Origin: Amaurobius ferox
Lineage: Eukaryota > Arthropoda > Arachnida > Araneae > Amaurobiidae
Length of the DNA stretch: 64,000 nt
Assembly (NCBI GenBank): GCA_951213105.1
Contig: OX578142.1
Span: 115,565,065-115,629,064, forward strand
Direction: 5' to 3'
The position numbers were made by a program, and so were the translations under genes. The notes beneath the pieces are model-generated. The model was not told the DNA's origin. It made no database searches and saw nothing but the letters and a program-made list of their open reading frames with translations. This document shows positions 11,596 to 22,731 of this stretch, piece after piece (within the stretch, counting starts at the first letter, position 1; each line of letters opens with the position of its first letter).

Positions 11596-12101
11596 CACTG
11601 TTAAACAAAATAGAACATATTAAACAAAGCTGTAAGTTAATTTTCTAAGAGTGTTAGTTTTCCTGCCTTTGAGAGACTCAAATAATAGTGATAATAATGT
11701 ATAATAATTAAAAAGTAATGTAATGGATTTGAAATTTGTAATTCTATTTTTCAATGGAATTACACATATTGACTACTACAAAACACAAATCAACAATTTT
11801 TGGGTGGCCTGTTTGGGACGGACGTCTGCTTGTATCCCCTGTAGCTCGATAATTATCTGTCTAGATATTGAAAGGATGGAGTAATCAAGGGTCTCTTAGT
11901 GCTTAATTTGATTTTAGGACTACTGGGAATATAGAACGGGGGTTCTTTTCCCGAAAGTGTGCATACGTCGAAAAATAAAAATTAAACGAAGCATATATAT
12001 GCTTAAACTAGCAATTAAGCCTATCAAAGAATTAAAAACTAACACTCTTGTTAAAAAAGATGCAACTTAATTTTTTAAGTTTTATTTTGCTTAACAATGT
12101 G
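11596..12101. mobile_element. Mariner-like MITE (506 bp, TA target)
   Basis: TA flanks both ends (11594-11595, 12102-12103). The left end CACTGTTAAACAAAATA is mirrored by the right end, which reads CACATTGTTAAGCAAAATA on the other strand. The match continues imperfectly for about 65 bases through AGTTAATTTTCTAAGAGTG and AGTGTTAGTTTT. There is no coding capacity. It sits between the left satellite block and the 478-bp array. Confidence 0.7.
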
Positions 12102-12103
12102 TA

Positions 12104-14625
12104 AAGAATCTTGCTGCCCCAACCGGGAATCGAACCCTGGATCTCCGAACTAACCAGCCGACGCTCTACCGTTGAGCAACTGGGACGAAATTGCAAGATC
12201 TTATCGTCGAAGTGAACTCTGCATTATCCACGCTCTAATATTAGATTGAAGGGCAACTGACAATCTAACTAACCACCTCCTGCTAATTTTACCTCAGGTT
12301 AGCCTCCTGCAACAACAATTTTACCCAGGTTAGTATCCTGTGTGATCGTTATTCTCTGAATTTGAAATTGGCGTTTAATTTGCCAGAGTCCACTGAATCC
12401 GTACTAGTCGTACTAGGGTCACTTTCAGACCTCTGACATCCGGGTGCCTCCTGAGTGCAGGAGGTATCCTTTCCCGGCCGTGCAGCTAGCTACTCTAAAC
12501 CCAGTATGTGAGTCGCACGGTCTGGGGTCTTCAGACCTCCGACATCTTTGCACTAACCTACAGTATTGATTTGTTCGGGCGTCATTTTAAAGAACCTTGC
12601 TGCCTCAACCGAGAATCGAACCCTGGATCTCCGAACTACGCTCTACCGTTGAGCTACTGGGACGAAATTGCAAGATCTTATCGTCGAAGTGAACTCTGCA
12701 TTATCCACGCTCTAATGTTAGATTGAAGGGCAACTGGCAATCCAACTAACCACCTACTGCTTATTTTACCTCAGGTTAGCCTCATGCAACTACAATTTTT
12801 ACCCAGGTTAGTATCCTGTGTGATCGTTATTCTCTGAATTTGAAATTGGCGTTTAATTTGCCAGAGTCCACTGAATCCGTACTAGTCGTACTAGGGTCAC
12901 TTTCAGACCTCTGACATCCGGGTGCCTCCTGAGTGCAGGAGGTATCCTTTCCCGGCCGTGCAGCTAGCTACTCTAAACCCAGTATGTGAGTCGCACGGTC
13001 TGGGGTCTTCAGACCTCCGACATCTTTGCACTAACATACAGTATTGATTTGTTCGGGCGTCATTTTAAAGAACCTTGCTGCCTCAACCGAGAATCGAACC
13101 CTGGATCTCCGAACTACGCTCTACCGTTGAGCTACTGGGACGAAATTGCAAGATCTTATCGTCGAAGTGAACTCTGCATTATCCACGCTCTAATGTTAGA
13201 TTGAAGGGCAACTGGCAATCCAACTAACCACCTACTGCTTATTTTACCTCAGGTTAGCCTCATGCAACTACAATTTTTACCCAGGTTAGTATCCTGTGTG
13301 ATCGTTATTCTCTGAATTTGAAATTGGCGTTTAATTTGCCAGAGTCCACTGAACCCGTACTAGTCGTACTAGGGTCACTTTCAGACCTCTGACATCCGGG
13401 TGCCTCCTGAGTGCAGGAGGTATCCTTTCCCGGCCGTGCAGCTAGCTACTCTAAACCCAGTATGTGAGTCGCACGGTCTGGGGTCTTCAGACCTCCGACA
13501 TCTTTGCACTAACCTACAGTATTGATTTGTTCGGGCGTCATTTTAAAGAACCTTGCTGCCTCAACCGAGAATCGAACCCTGGATCTCCGAACTACGCTCT
13601 ACCGTTGAGCTACTGGGACGAAATTGCAAGATCTTATCGTCGAAGTGAACTCTGCATTATCCACGCTCTAATGTTAGATTGAAGGGCAACTGGCAATCCA
13701 ACTAACCACCTACTGCTTATTTTACCTCAGGTTAGCCTCATGCAACTACAATTTTTACCCAGGTTAGTATCCTGTGTGATCGTTATTCTCTGAATTTGAA
13801 ATTGGCGTTTAATTTGCCAGAGTCCACTGAATCCGTACTAGTCGTACTAGGGTCACTTTCAGACCTCTGACATCCGGGTGCCTCCTGAGTGCAGGAGGTA
13901 TCCTTTCCCGGCCGTGCAGCTAGCTACTCTAAACCCAGTATGTGAGTCGCACGGTCTGGGGTCTTCAGACCTCCGACATCTTTGCACTAACCTACAGTAT
14001 TGATTTGTTCGGGCGTCATTTTAAAGAACCTTGCTGCCTCAACCGAGAATCGAACCCTGGATCTCCGAACTACGCTCTACCGTTGAGCTACTGGGACGAA
14101 ATTGCAAGATCTTATCGTCGAAGTGAACTCTGCATTATCCACGCTCTAATATTAGATTGAAGGGCAACTGACAATCTAACTAACCACCTCCTGCTAATTT
14201 TACCTCAGGTTAGCCTCCTGCAACTACAATTTTTACCCAGGTTAGTATCCTGTGTGATCGTTATTCTCTGAATTTGAAATCGGCGTTTAATTTGCCAGAG
14301 TCCACTGAATCCGTACTAGTCGTACTAGGGTCACTTTCAGACCTCTGACATCCGGGTGCCTCCTGAGTGCAGGAGGTATCCTTTCCCGGCCGTGCAGCTA
14401 GCTACTCTAAACCCAGTATGTGAGTCGCACGGTCTGGGGTCTTCAGACCTCCGACATCTTTGTACTAACCTACAGTATTGATTTGCTCGGGCGTCATTTT
14501 AAAGAACCTTGCTGCCTCAACCGAGAATCGAACCCTGGATCTCCGAACTGGCCAGACGACGCTCTACTGTTGAGCTACTGGGACGAAATTGCAAGCTCCT
14601 ATCATCGAAATGTACAGTGCTTAGC
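12104..14625 (-). repeat. 478-bp tandem array of tRNA-derived units
   Basis: The marker TTGCTGCC recurs at 12111, 12597, 13075, 13553, 14031 and 14509, so one 486-bp period is followed by four of exactly 478 bp and a partial unit. On the minus strand each unit carries TAGCTCAACGGTAGAGCG, which fits a Pol III A box, followed by GGGTTCGATTCTCGG, which fits a B box. The outer units keep a fuller tRNA-like part (for example AACCAGCCGACG). The inner units share a 9-base deletion there and look about 99 % identical. Each unit also contains an 89-bp SINE tail flanked by a 17-bp duplication (12424-12440 and 12530-12546 in the first). It is not a functional tRNA, because the anticodon arm does not pair. 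Confidence 0.9.
12441..12529 (+). mobile_element. 5'-truncated SINE tail inserted in the array unit (first of five)
   Basis: 89 bases, with TTTCCCGGCCGTGCAGCTAG and GCACGGTCTGGGGTC resembling the 3' region of the CAA-tailed SINE family (compare the reverse complement of 62239-62302). It is bounded by TTCAGACCTCTGACATC on the left and TTCAGACCTCCGACATC on the right, a 17-base target duplication with one difference. The same insertion recurs in each later unit, so it predates the tandem amplification. Confidence 0.75.
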
Positions 14626-14689
14626 ATCGAATAATTAGTTGTCTGAATCGAGAATTAGCCCTTTTAGGTTCTGCGCAGTTCTCGAGTTT

Positions 14690-15136
14690 CAGTCTTTTAT
14701 AGCATCACCAGGGGGCTTCGACAGGAGTTTAAGTGATTTTAAACCCTCCCCTCTTTTGTCCACGCCTGAAAAAATATCCAAAATTCGGTTCCGTTAGGTT
14801 CTGTTCAGTGGTCGATATTATAAGTGTGCAAAGATGCAATCTTTTTAAGCTACTGGAGGACTTCTTGGGGATCTGGAAAGACATTTCAAAAAACTATAAT
14901 CACAGCCCCAATATGGTCGAAAATCTGATTGCGTTAAGTTCTGTCCGATGGTCGATACTATAAATTTGCGAAGATTCAGCCTTCTAGGAGACCAAGAGGC
15001 ATCTGGAGGGGTTGAAAAGACTTTTAGAGACCTTTCAAAACCCCGTTCTTCCACCCCGCAGGGGTTAAATCGAAATTCAGTCAGATTCCGAACCGTGGTC
15101 GATACTATAAATGTTGAAAAGCTCAACTTTCTAGAT
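14690..15136 (+). repeat. 130-150 bp satellite, right block (plus orientation)
   Basis: Units are marked by TTAGGTTCTGTTCAGTGG (14793), TTAAGTTCTGTCCGATGG (about 14936) and ATTCCGAACCGTGG (about 15083), each followed by TCGATA(C/T)TATAA. It is the inverted counterpart of 11070-11575. A hAT element interrupts it at 15137, and the unit resumes after 15625 (CATCTAAGGGATTCTAGAGG). Confidence 0.8.
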
Positions 15137-15617
15137 CAGGGGTAGTCAACCTTTTCATACCTACCACCCACTTCTGTATCTTTGTTGGTAGTAAAATTTT
15201 CTAACCGCCCACCGGTTCCGCAGTAACTTAATTTAGCGCAACTGCAAAATACTCGTAATTTTTGAGTAGATGTTTAGCAAAAATATATAGTTAAATTTAT
15301 CTGTTTATTTATACATTGCATTTGCTTATAATACACAGAAAATTCAATTTGATGCTGCGTTTTTGCATCTCCATCGATATAGCTGGTTCAATTTCCGCCT
15401 GCTAGTGCGGAAGCTGCTTAAATTGAAGAAAAGGAAAACTAAATACAAAAACTATAAAAGTATAAAGTCTGTTGTAATTACTTTTAATTAATTATTAATG
15501 AGATCCTTGAGGCTGATGCTGTGAAACTAAATATTTGATATCTGGTTCAATTTTCGCACACCATGAAAGCTTGAATCACCCACTAGTAGGAGGTAGGAAC
15601 CAAATTGACTACCACTG
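15137..15617. mobile_element. Non-autonomous hAT element (481 bp)
   Basis: The left terminus is CAGGGGTAGTCAACC. The right terminus ends TTGACTACCACTG, giving an imperfect inverted repeat typical of hAT elements. Flanks are TTCTAGAT (15129-15136) and TTCTAGAG (15618-15625), an 8-bp target duplication with one mismatch, as known for hAT. No transposase frame lies inside. Confidence 0.85.
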
Positions 15618-15686
15618 TTCTAGAGCATCTAAGGGATTCTAGAGGGTCTAGAAAAACAAGGTCGCTTTAAACATGGTAGTCAGAAG

Positions 15687-15715
15687 GTGTGTGTGTGTGT
15701 GTGTGTGTATGTGTT

Positions 15716-15746
<31 letters not shown>

Positions 15747-15763
15747 TTGTATGTGTGTGTGTG
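15687..15763. repeat. (GT)n microsatellite
   Basis: A run of GT dinucleotides, interrupted by GTAT and GTTT, is directly visible. Confidence 0.95.
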
Positions 15764-16917
15764 ATATATTGAATGCTTATTTATAATTATGATAACAAAG
15801 CTAATGTAAGCTGTCAAACTAGGATAAATCGTTATCAAGATTTTTTTTATTTCTGGTTTCGTGTCATTTTAATACTCACTGTCAGCAAATTCAAAAAGAA
15901 ATAATTTTAAAACACATATTCTAAATAATTTCAAATGCGTGTTCGTTTTCTGTATTTTTGTGATAAAACGCAAACTCACTCATTTGAGTCAATAACTAAA
16001 ATCACATTCTAACCACAGATATTTTGTCTCTTCAGGAAATATTAATTTCCCTCCTACACTTTTACTAACACATTTCTTTTGGAAAGTGAATTCCACTTAA
16101 ACTGGTAGAATAAAAGATTTCTGATAAAATAAAATGGTGATGACATTTCCCCTTTTATCTTTGCCTATATCATCATAGGATCAAAAGAAAAAACTGGTGA
16201 TAGAGAGTTTGCCAATTAAAACAGATTCACCACGCTCAGCGAACCTTGTGATTATCAGCGGTAGAAAGAAACGATGGCAGTACATTTGATAACAGTGAAT
16301 CCATCAGTAATTTGTTGAAACATTTACACTGTTTCAGCAAATTTCTGATACCGTAAAAGGCATATGTTGTATTAGACGGAGGAATTTATGAAGCTCCGCG
16401 TGTTTAAAAATGTCACTCTTAAACTTTGATGCATCGAAATTTTAACTAATGTTATTAATTAACACCTTTAACTTCCACTTCTACGCTTGCGATTCAATTA
16501 AAATGTATATAAATTCATGCTACCGTTTTATGTGTATAAAAATACATGTTTCTTTTAAAGAGTGACACGTGTGTCGTTTAGAGGTAATGCCTTAAACTTT
16601 CAGAATTTATGCAAATGCAAATGAGCTCGAGTTAATCACTTAAAATGTGTGATAAGCGACCTTCAAAACTTATAAAACAGGTATAAAAATGATTTCAGAA
16701 TAACAAAATATTTTCATTTTAGTAAAAAATCAATTTTGAAACGCATTCATCCGTAACTCTATGAAAGCTCAGAAAGGTATAAAGAATATTAAAAACTTTT
16801 CTAATGTTTGTCGTCTTTCAAAGCGATAATATAACCTGATAAAATAAATACAAAAACAAAATGTCTAAATAGAATAGGCCTATGGGAGCGAGAATCACAA
16901 TTTTATGAACATTGTAA
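15764..16917. other. No gene seen
   Basis: AT-rich intergenic sequence with no repeat match in the window that I could recognise. Confidence 0.5.
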
Positions 16918-17345
16918 TAAACCTTGCTGTCCCAGCCGTGAATCAAACCCTGGACCTCCGAACTGGCCAGCCGACGCTCTACCGTTAAGCTACTCCACTC
17001 TCTAATATCAGATTGCCGGGCAACTGACAATTTGACTTGACCACCTTTTGCTATTTTTACCTCATGCTAGACTCCTGCTACTACTATTTTTACACAGATT
17101 AGTATCCTATATGGTCGTTATTCTCTCAATTTGAAATCTACGCTCCATCTTCCAGAGTCCACTGAATCCGTACTAGTTGGAGTAGGGTCACTTTCAGACC
17201 TTCGATACCTTTGTACTAACCTACAGGGTTGATTTATCCGGGCGCCATTGTAAAGAACCTTGCTGCCCCAGCCGGAAGTCGAACCCTGTATACCCGAACT
17301 GGCCAACCGAAGCTCTACCGCTGAGCTACTTGGACGAACTTGCAA
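16918..17345 (-). repeat. Two older tRNA-derived units lacking the SINE-tail insertion
   Basis: CCTTGCTG occurs at 16922 and 17258, so this is a two-unit version of the 478-bp array family with a shorter period. On the minus strand both tRNA-like parts remain recognisable (GGTAGAGC and GGTTCGA/GGGTTTGATT forms). At the place where array units hold the 89-bp SINE tail, this copy reads straight through (CTTTCAGACC, TTCGATACC, TTTGTACTAAC). It therefore represents the pre-insertion state. Confidence 0.8.
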
Positions 17346-17792
17346 GTTCTTATCGAAATGGACTCTGCAACATTCATGGAAATATTTATGGAGAAGCAGA
17401 AGGCATCTTCTGTTGTTGCCATTGTAAGTTGGATCTTAGCCGTTACAGACTCGCACAGCCTGAGCTCAAAATTTAAGAAAATTGAAAATGGCTGCCTGGT
17501 GGGACTATATTGTGTGTCTCCATAGACGTTTGCAAAATTGTGGCACATAACAACTTGTATCGCTGCCACTACAGGTATCGGCTATTTTATTTTGACGAGC
17601 GCATAAAACAAATGATGTCAAGTATGCTGAACAAATGCTGTCAAGCAGATATTATCCTAGACCCACCCGGGAGTGTTAACATCTCTTCAGATTTCTTTGG
17701 ACACCCCAGTCTCAATCTTTACTTCACCCCCAAAGGGAGGGGGAAGTACGAGAGTGCTATAATTCCGCCAGAAATGCGGAAAACGCAAATTA
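17346..17792. other. Possible remnant exon; otherwise unrecognised
   Basis: A plus-strand open stretch from about 17357 reads MDSATFMEIFMEKQKAS and meets a GTAAGT donor-like site near 17425. No domain is recognisable and no acceptor or partner exon was found. The remaining 350 bases show nothing specific. Confidence 0.15.
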
Positions 17793-19037
17793 AACAAGAA
17801 AGATCAATCATGCTTAAAGCATTGATTATGAAACACTTTCCAACTCCAATGCAATTTTATTTAAACATCTCTAAAATGCAATACATTCCTAAGTAATATT
17901 TTAAAACTTATCACAATACTACATTAATTTATTATATTTGAAAACTTAAACCTTCCTCGAAAAAAATGGACTTCATTTAAATGACAGCATTGAAATATAA
18001 ATTTCCTGGTTTAAACATCTCTAAAATGCGATACATTACTCGGTAATATTTTTAAAATCATCATAATACTACAAAAATTTATTATATTTGAAAACTGCAT
18101 CAAAAACAACTGACATTCATTCAAATGACGTCATAGAAAAAATAACACGCCTGGCTCTCTCTATAAAAGCAGCATTTCATCCATAACATTTTCCCAATCA
18201 TTTCATTCATCACAGTACTAAAATAATTTATTTTATTTAAAAACTTAAGACCATGGAGGTACAAGTAATTGAACTCTATGCTTAAAACTTTATCGAAAAA
18301 AATCGTCCTTCTCTGTGTAAAATCAATGAATATTTCATTCATATCAGCTATGCAGACTCCATGATCTAAATACTTTTGCGTTAAAAACATACACCAATTC
18401 TTATACAACTCATCCTACAAATGTTGCTGCTTATATTTTACATAAGTGAAAAATAGGCTTCGTTGTAGAAATAATCAAATTCGGATGATCATTTAAACTC
18501 AAATATATTGTCATTGCGTTGTTTCAGTATGCACATGCACAGAATTTAAGCAAAAATAAAGAGGTTTTAGGACGAATAGAACACTCAATATGAATTAAAA
18601 AGAACTTTAAAAATCATGATTTTGAGACAAGATGGATGCTGTATTATATTTTGAAGTGGTTCACGTACTCTTTTCATATCATGGTCACGTGACCGCTTCA
18701 TACTAAGGGTGTAATTATTACTTTAATTTTTATTTAAAAAACTACTGAATATATTTTGCTGAAATTTTTTTATATATTTTATGGAATAATTCGAATATTA
18801 CCTAAAATTTTCGAATCAATTTGTGAATTTTAAATCCGCGTAAAAAATGTTTGAAAAATTAGGTCCCATAGGGTTCAATGTTTTTCATTTTTTCAACCAG
18901 GGTTCAATCCAAAACTAATTGGGAGATATTATTCATTTATATTCCCATAGGTCATTTTTACGGCAGTTATCGTGCTAACGAACAGACAGACAGAATGAAC
19001 AAAGCCATAAACACTTTTCAACTTTGTTGTAAAGTGC
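17793..19037 (-). mobile_element. HINE-like repeat, copy 4
   Basis: A nearly full-length copy from AACAAGAAAGATCAATCATG to TTTCAACTTTGTTGTAAAGTG. Only two GACA units of the microsatellite remain (near 18982), and the last bases of the terminus are altered (GTGCAAAAA). Confidence 0.85.
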
Positions 19038-19123
19038 AAAAAAGTATTACAAAACATCTTAAAAATTGGTTCATTCAAATTTCTTTTTGAAAGGCACACC
19101 CTTAGATCATGAAGAAATGGTAA

Positions 19124-20419
19124 AACAAGAAAGATCAATCATGCTTAAAGCATTGATTATGAAACACTTTCCAACTTCAATGCAAATTTATTTAATAAGT
19201 CTAAAGTGCAATACATTCCTCGGTAATATTTTAAAACTTATCACAATACTACATTAATTTATTATATTTGAAAACTTAAACCTTTATCGAAAAAAATTAA
19301 CTTTATTCAAATGACGGCGTTGAAATATAAATTGCCTGGTTTAATCTCTAAAATGCGACACATTCCTCGGTAATATCTTTAAAATTATCATAAATCTACG
19401 ATAATTTATTATATTTGAAAACTTCATCGAAAACAACTGAAATTCATTCAAATGACGTCATAGAAAAAATAACACGCCTGGATCTCTCTATAAAAACAGC
19501 ATTTCATTCATAACATTTTCCCATTCATTTCATTCATCACAATACTATAATAATTTATTTTATTTAAAAATTAAGACCATGGAGTTACAAGTAATTAAAC
19601 TCTATGCTTAAAACTTCATCGAAAAAAATCGTCCTTCTCTGTGTAAAATCAATGAATATTTCATTCATATCAGCTATGCAAACTCCATGGGCTAAATAAT
19701 TTTGTGTTAAAGAAATACAGAAATTCTAATACAACTCATTCTACATATTTTGCTGTTTACATTTTACATAAGTGAAAAATAGGCTTCGTTGTAGAAATAA
19801 TCAAATTTGGATGAGCATTTAAACTCAAATATATTGTAATTGCGTTGTTTCAGTTTGTAGATGCACATAATTTAAGCAAAAATAAAGTGCTTTTAGGACG
19901 GATACAACACTCAATATGAATTAAAAGGAACTTAAAAATCACGATTTTGAGACAAGATGGATGCCATATATCATTTTGAAGTGGGTCATGTGATCTTTTC
20001 ATATCATGGTCACGTGATCGCTTCATATAACAGGTGTAATTATTATTTTAATTTTTATTTAAAAAACTACTGAATATATATCGCTGAATTTTTTTTCATA
20101 TATTTTATGAAACAAATTGAATATTGCCTAAAATTTTCGAAGCAATTTGTGAATTTTAAATCCGCTTAAAAAATGTTTGAATAATTTGATCCCATAGGGC
20201 TCAATGCATTTCCTTTTTTCAACCAGGGTTCAATCCAAAACTAATTGGGTGATATTATTCACTTATATTCCCATAGGTCCTACAGACCGTCTGGACAACA
20301 TACTAAAATTTCATTTTGATTAAGTCATTTTTACGGCAGTTATCGTGCTAACGGACAGACAGACAGACAGACAGAATGAACAAAGTCATAAACACTTTTC
20401 AACTTTGTTGTAAAGTGTT
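19124..20419 (-). mobile_element. HINE-like repeat, copy 5
   Basis: A full-length copy of about 1.3 kb in the same orientation as copy 4, 86 bases away. It carries both termini (AACAAG and GTTGTAAAGTGTT), a (GACA)n tract near 20355, and the GCTAACGGACAG junction seen in other copies. Confidence 0.88.
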
Positions 20420-20561
20420 AAAAAGATCTTCAAAATCAGTTGACTGGCCTGTCAATAGAAAAAGCGACTGCAAGAACAGACAAAACGAGAAACTCTCAAC
20501 ACGGCAGTTATCAGCAGTATATTTCTCTACTTGTGTTCTACTGATATGAATAATTATTTTT

Positions 20562-21255
20562 AACACTTTACAACAAAGTTGAAAAGTGTTTATGACTTTG
20601 TTCATTCTGTCTGTCTGTCTGTCCGTTAGCACGATAACTGCCGTAAAAATGACTTAATCAAAATGAAATTTTAGTATGTTGTTCAGACGGTCTGTAGGAC
20701 CTATGGGAATATAAATGAATAATATCACCCATTTAGTTTTGGATTGAACCCGGGTTGAATAAATGAAATACATTGAGCCCTATGGGACCTAATTTTTCAA
20801 ACATTTAAGCGGATTTAAAATTCACAAATTGCTTCGAAAATTTTAGGTAATAGTCAAATTGTTCCATAAAATATATAAAAAAAATTCAGCGAAATATATT
20901 CAGTAGTTTTTTAAATAAAAATTAAAATAATAATTACACATCTTATATGAAACGATCACGTGACCATGATATGAAACGATCACATGACTCACTTCAAAAT
21001 GATATATGGCATCCATTTTGTTTCAAAATCGTGATTTTTTAATGTTCTTTTTAATTCATATTGAGTGTTGTATCCGTCCTAAAACTACTTTATTTTTGCT
21101 TAAATTCTGTGCATCTACATACTAAAACAACACAATGACAATATATTTGAGTTTAAATGCTCATCTAAATTTGATTATTTCTACAACTAAGCCTATTTTT
21201 CACCTATGTAAAATGTAGACAGCAAAATATATAGAATGAGTTGTATTAGAATTCC
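20562..21255 (+). mobile_element. HINE-like repeat, copy 6 (truncated)
   Basis: It starts AACACTTTACAACAAAG in the opposite orientation to copy 5, so the two microsatellite ends face each other across 142 bases. It breaks off at GAGTTGTATTAGAATTCC, where a Tc1-like element begins. The missing 3' part was not found on the other side of that element. Confidence 0.85.
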
Positions 21256-22731
21256 TGTCCAAAAGTTAAGCATAGTTGCTGTTTATGTGAAAATTTCAGG
21301 AAATCTACATCGGAATGGAAGGAAACGCGGTAAGCGGGTGTAATAGGGTTATAGGAGAAGAAAACAATGCAAAACAATGATAATAACGACTTTTATTATC
21401 CAAAGAAAAGGGTTAAAAGAAAAAGGGTCACAATTCGAGTATCAACCTCAGTGAAACAGAATGATTAAAACAGCGTGATGCTGCAGTTTAATACGGTGTG
21501 TGGGAACCTCGGGTAGCCACGCATGCTGCACAACGATTTCCCATACTTTCGATGAGAGTTTGATGAGTTGTGTGCTCAAAAATTTCCAAGCCTCACGGAG
21601 AGCAGTTTTCAATCCCGGAACGGAGCTTGGTGGGTAGCGGAGGGCTGCAAGATGTCCCCCGAGCATATCCCGCACATGTTCTATTGGCTTCAGATCAGAA
21701 GAGTTGGCAGGTCACTGTATGTGCTGGATATCTTCAGTTTGAAGGAAGTTGTCGACGAAGGCCGCACGGTCAGGAGGCGCATTATCATCCATGAATATGA
21801 AATCAGGACCAACAGCACTTCGAAACAATCGAACGGTAGAATCAAGGACTTCGCCTCTGTATCTTTGACCGGTAACCGACCCCGTGTCAAATATGTGGAG
21901 TTCTGTGCGGCTGTTCATCATGATGCCTGCCCAGAAATTGATTCTCCCAAACGGAAAACGATGTCTTTCCGTGATGTTTCCCGGGTGAAAACGCGTTCCA
22001 CGTTCTCTCTAGATCGTGGTACGACGAGAGTCAGTTTGCAGGCTAAACCTGTACTCGTCACTGAACATGACATTGCCCCACTGTTGTCCACTCCACTGCC
22101 GATGTTCCAAACTCCATTGTAAACGCGCTCGTTTCTGTGCAGACGTCAGAGGGATGCAAACTGCTGATCATCTGGAAGAGAGACCAACGTGTCTGAATCT
22201 CCTGTAAACAGTTTGTCTCGAAATCCTCTGACGACGAGTTCCTCTGACGTCACGCAGTTATCACCAAATATCGGTCTTTCCGAGCGGTTGTTACCCTTGG
22301 CCGACCTGGTACTAGTCGTCGGGTAACATCTCCAGTGCTTTGGAACCTCTGTTACAGTCTGGAGATCACACAATGAGGCACATTCAGAATTCGAGACGCT
22401 TTGGTTTAGCATCGACAGAATTCCAGCATTCCAATAATTCGTCCCTTCAAAAACATGTCCAGTTGGCATCTTTGTGACGTCTTTCGCCCTTTACGCTCCG
22501 TACTACAGTAATAACAAAATTCTGCCTCAACTGGCCATGCCGTTCGAGGCCACTTTATACTCATTCCGACGTGGGCCGGTGCTTTGCGCATGTCGATGTC
22601 GACTGAACCATTTTTCATGTGCACAATGATTTACCTTCGTCCCACGATTCTCCACAACTGATTGTGAACCATTGTATTCATATTAACTCCGAATTTTTTG
22701 TACTTTACGAATTATGCTTAACTTTTGGACA
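21256..22731 (-). mobile_element. Tc1-like DNA transposon (1476 bp)
   Basis: The terminal inverted repeats match over 19 bases: TGTCCAAAAGTTAAGCATA at 21256-21274, and its reverse complement at 22713-22731. A decayed Tc1-type transposase lies inside on the minus strand. Length and layout fit the Tc1 family. I do not see a clean TA duplication at either end. Confidence 0.85.
21448..22470 (-). pseudogene. Tc1-like transposase pseudogene
   Basis: Fragments of a DD34E-type transposase are spread over the minus strand with stops and frameshifts. An N-terminal helix-turn-helix part lies near 22320-22460. FIFMDDNAPPDRA, matching the second catalytic Asp region of Tc1 proteins (usually DDNARPHRA), lies at about 21780. 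DLKPIEHVRDMLG, the region of the catalytic Glu, lies at about 21650-21690, and a C-terminal stretch runs to 21448. No frame is intact, so it cannot make active enzyme. Confidence 0.85.

Noticed and set aside
12111..12200. Functional tRNA genes in the 478-bp array
   Set aside because: A and B box-like motifs are present, but the anticodon arm does not pair and inner units have a deletion there; tRNA-derived repeat is the better call.
12508..14638. Five nearly identical 72-codon plus-strand frames spaced 478 bp
   Set aside because: They are incidental frames across the tandem repeat, antisense to its tRNA-like part; repetition comes from the array, not from coding constraint.
20325..20390. CRISPR-like or regulatory meaning of GACA/GTCT runs
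   Set aside because: These are microsatellites at a fixed place in the HINE-like family, with no spacers.
21256..22731. Clean TA target duplication for the Tc1-like element
   Set aside because: Flanks read TTCC and TGAG; no TA pair is present, so I did not claim one.
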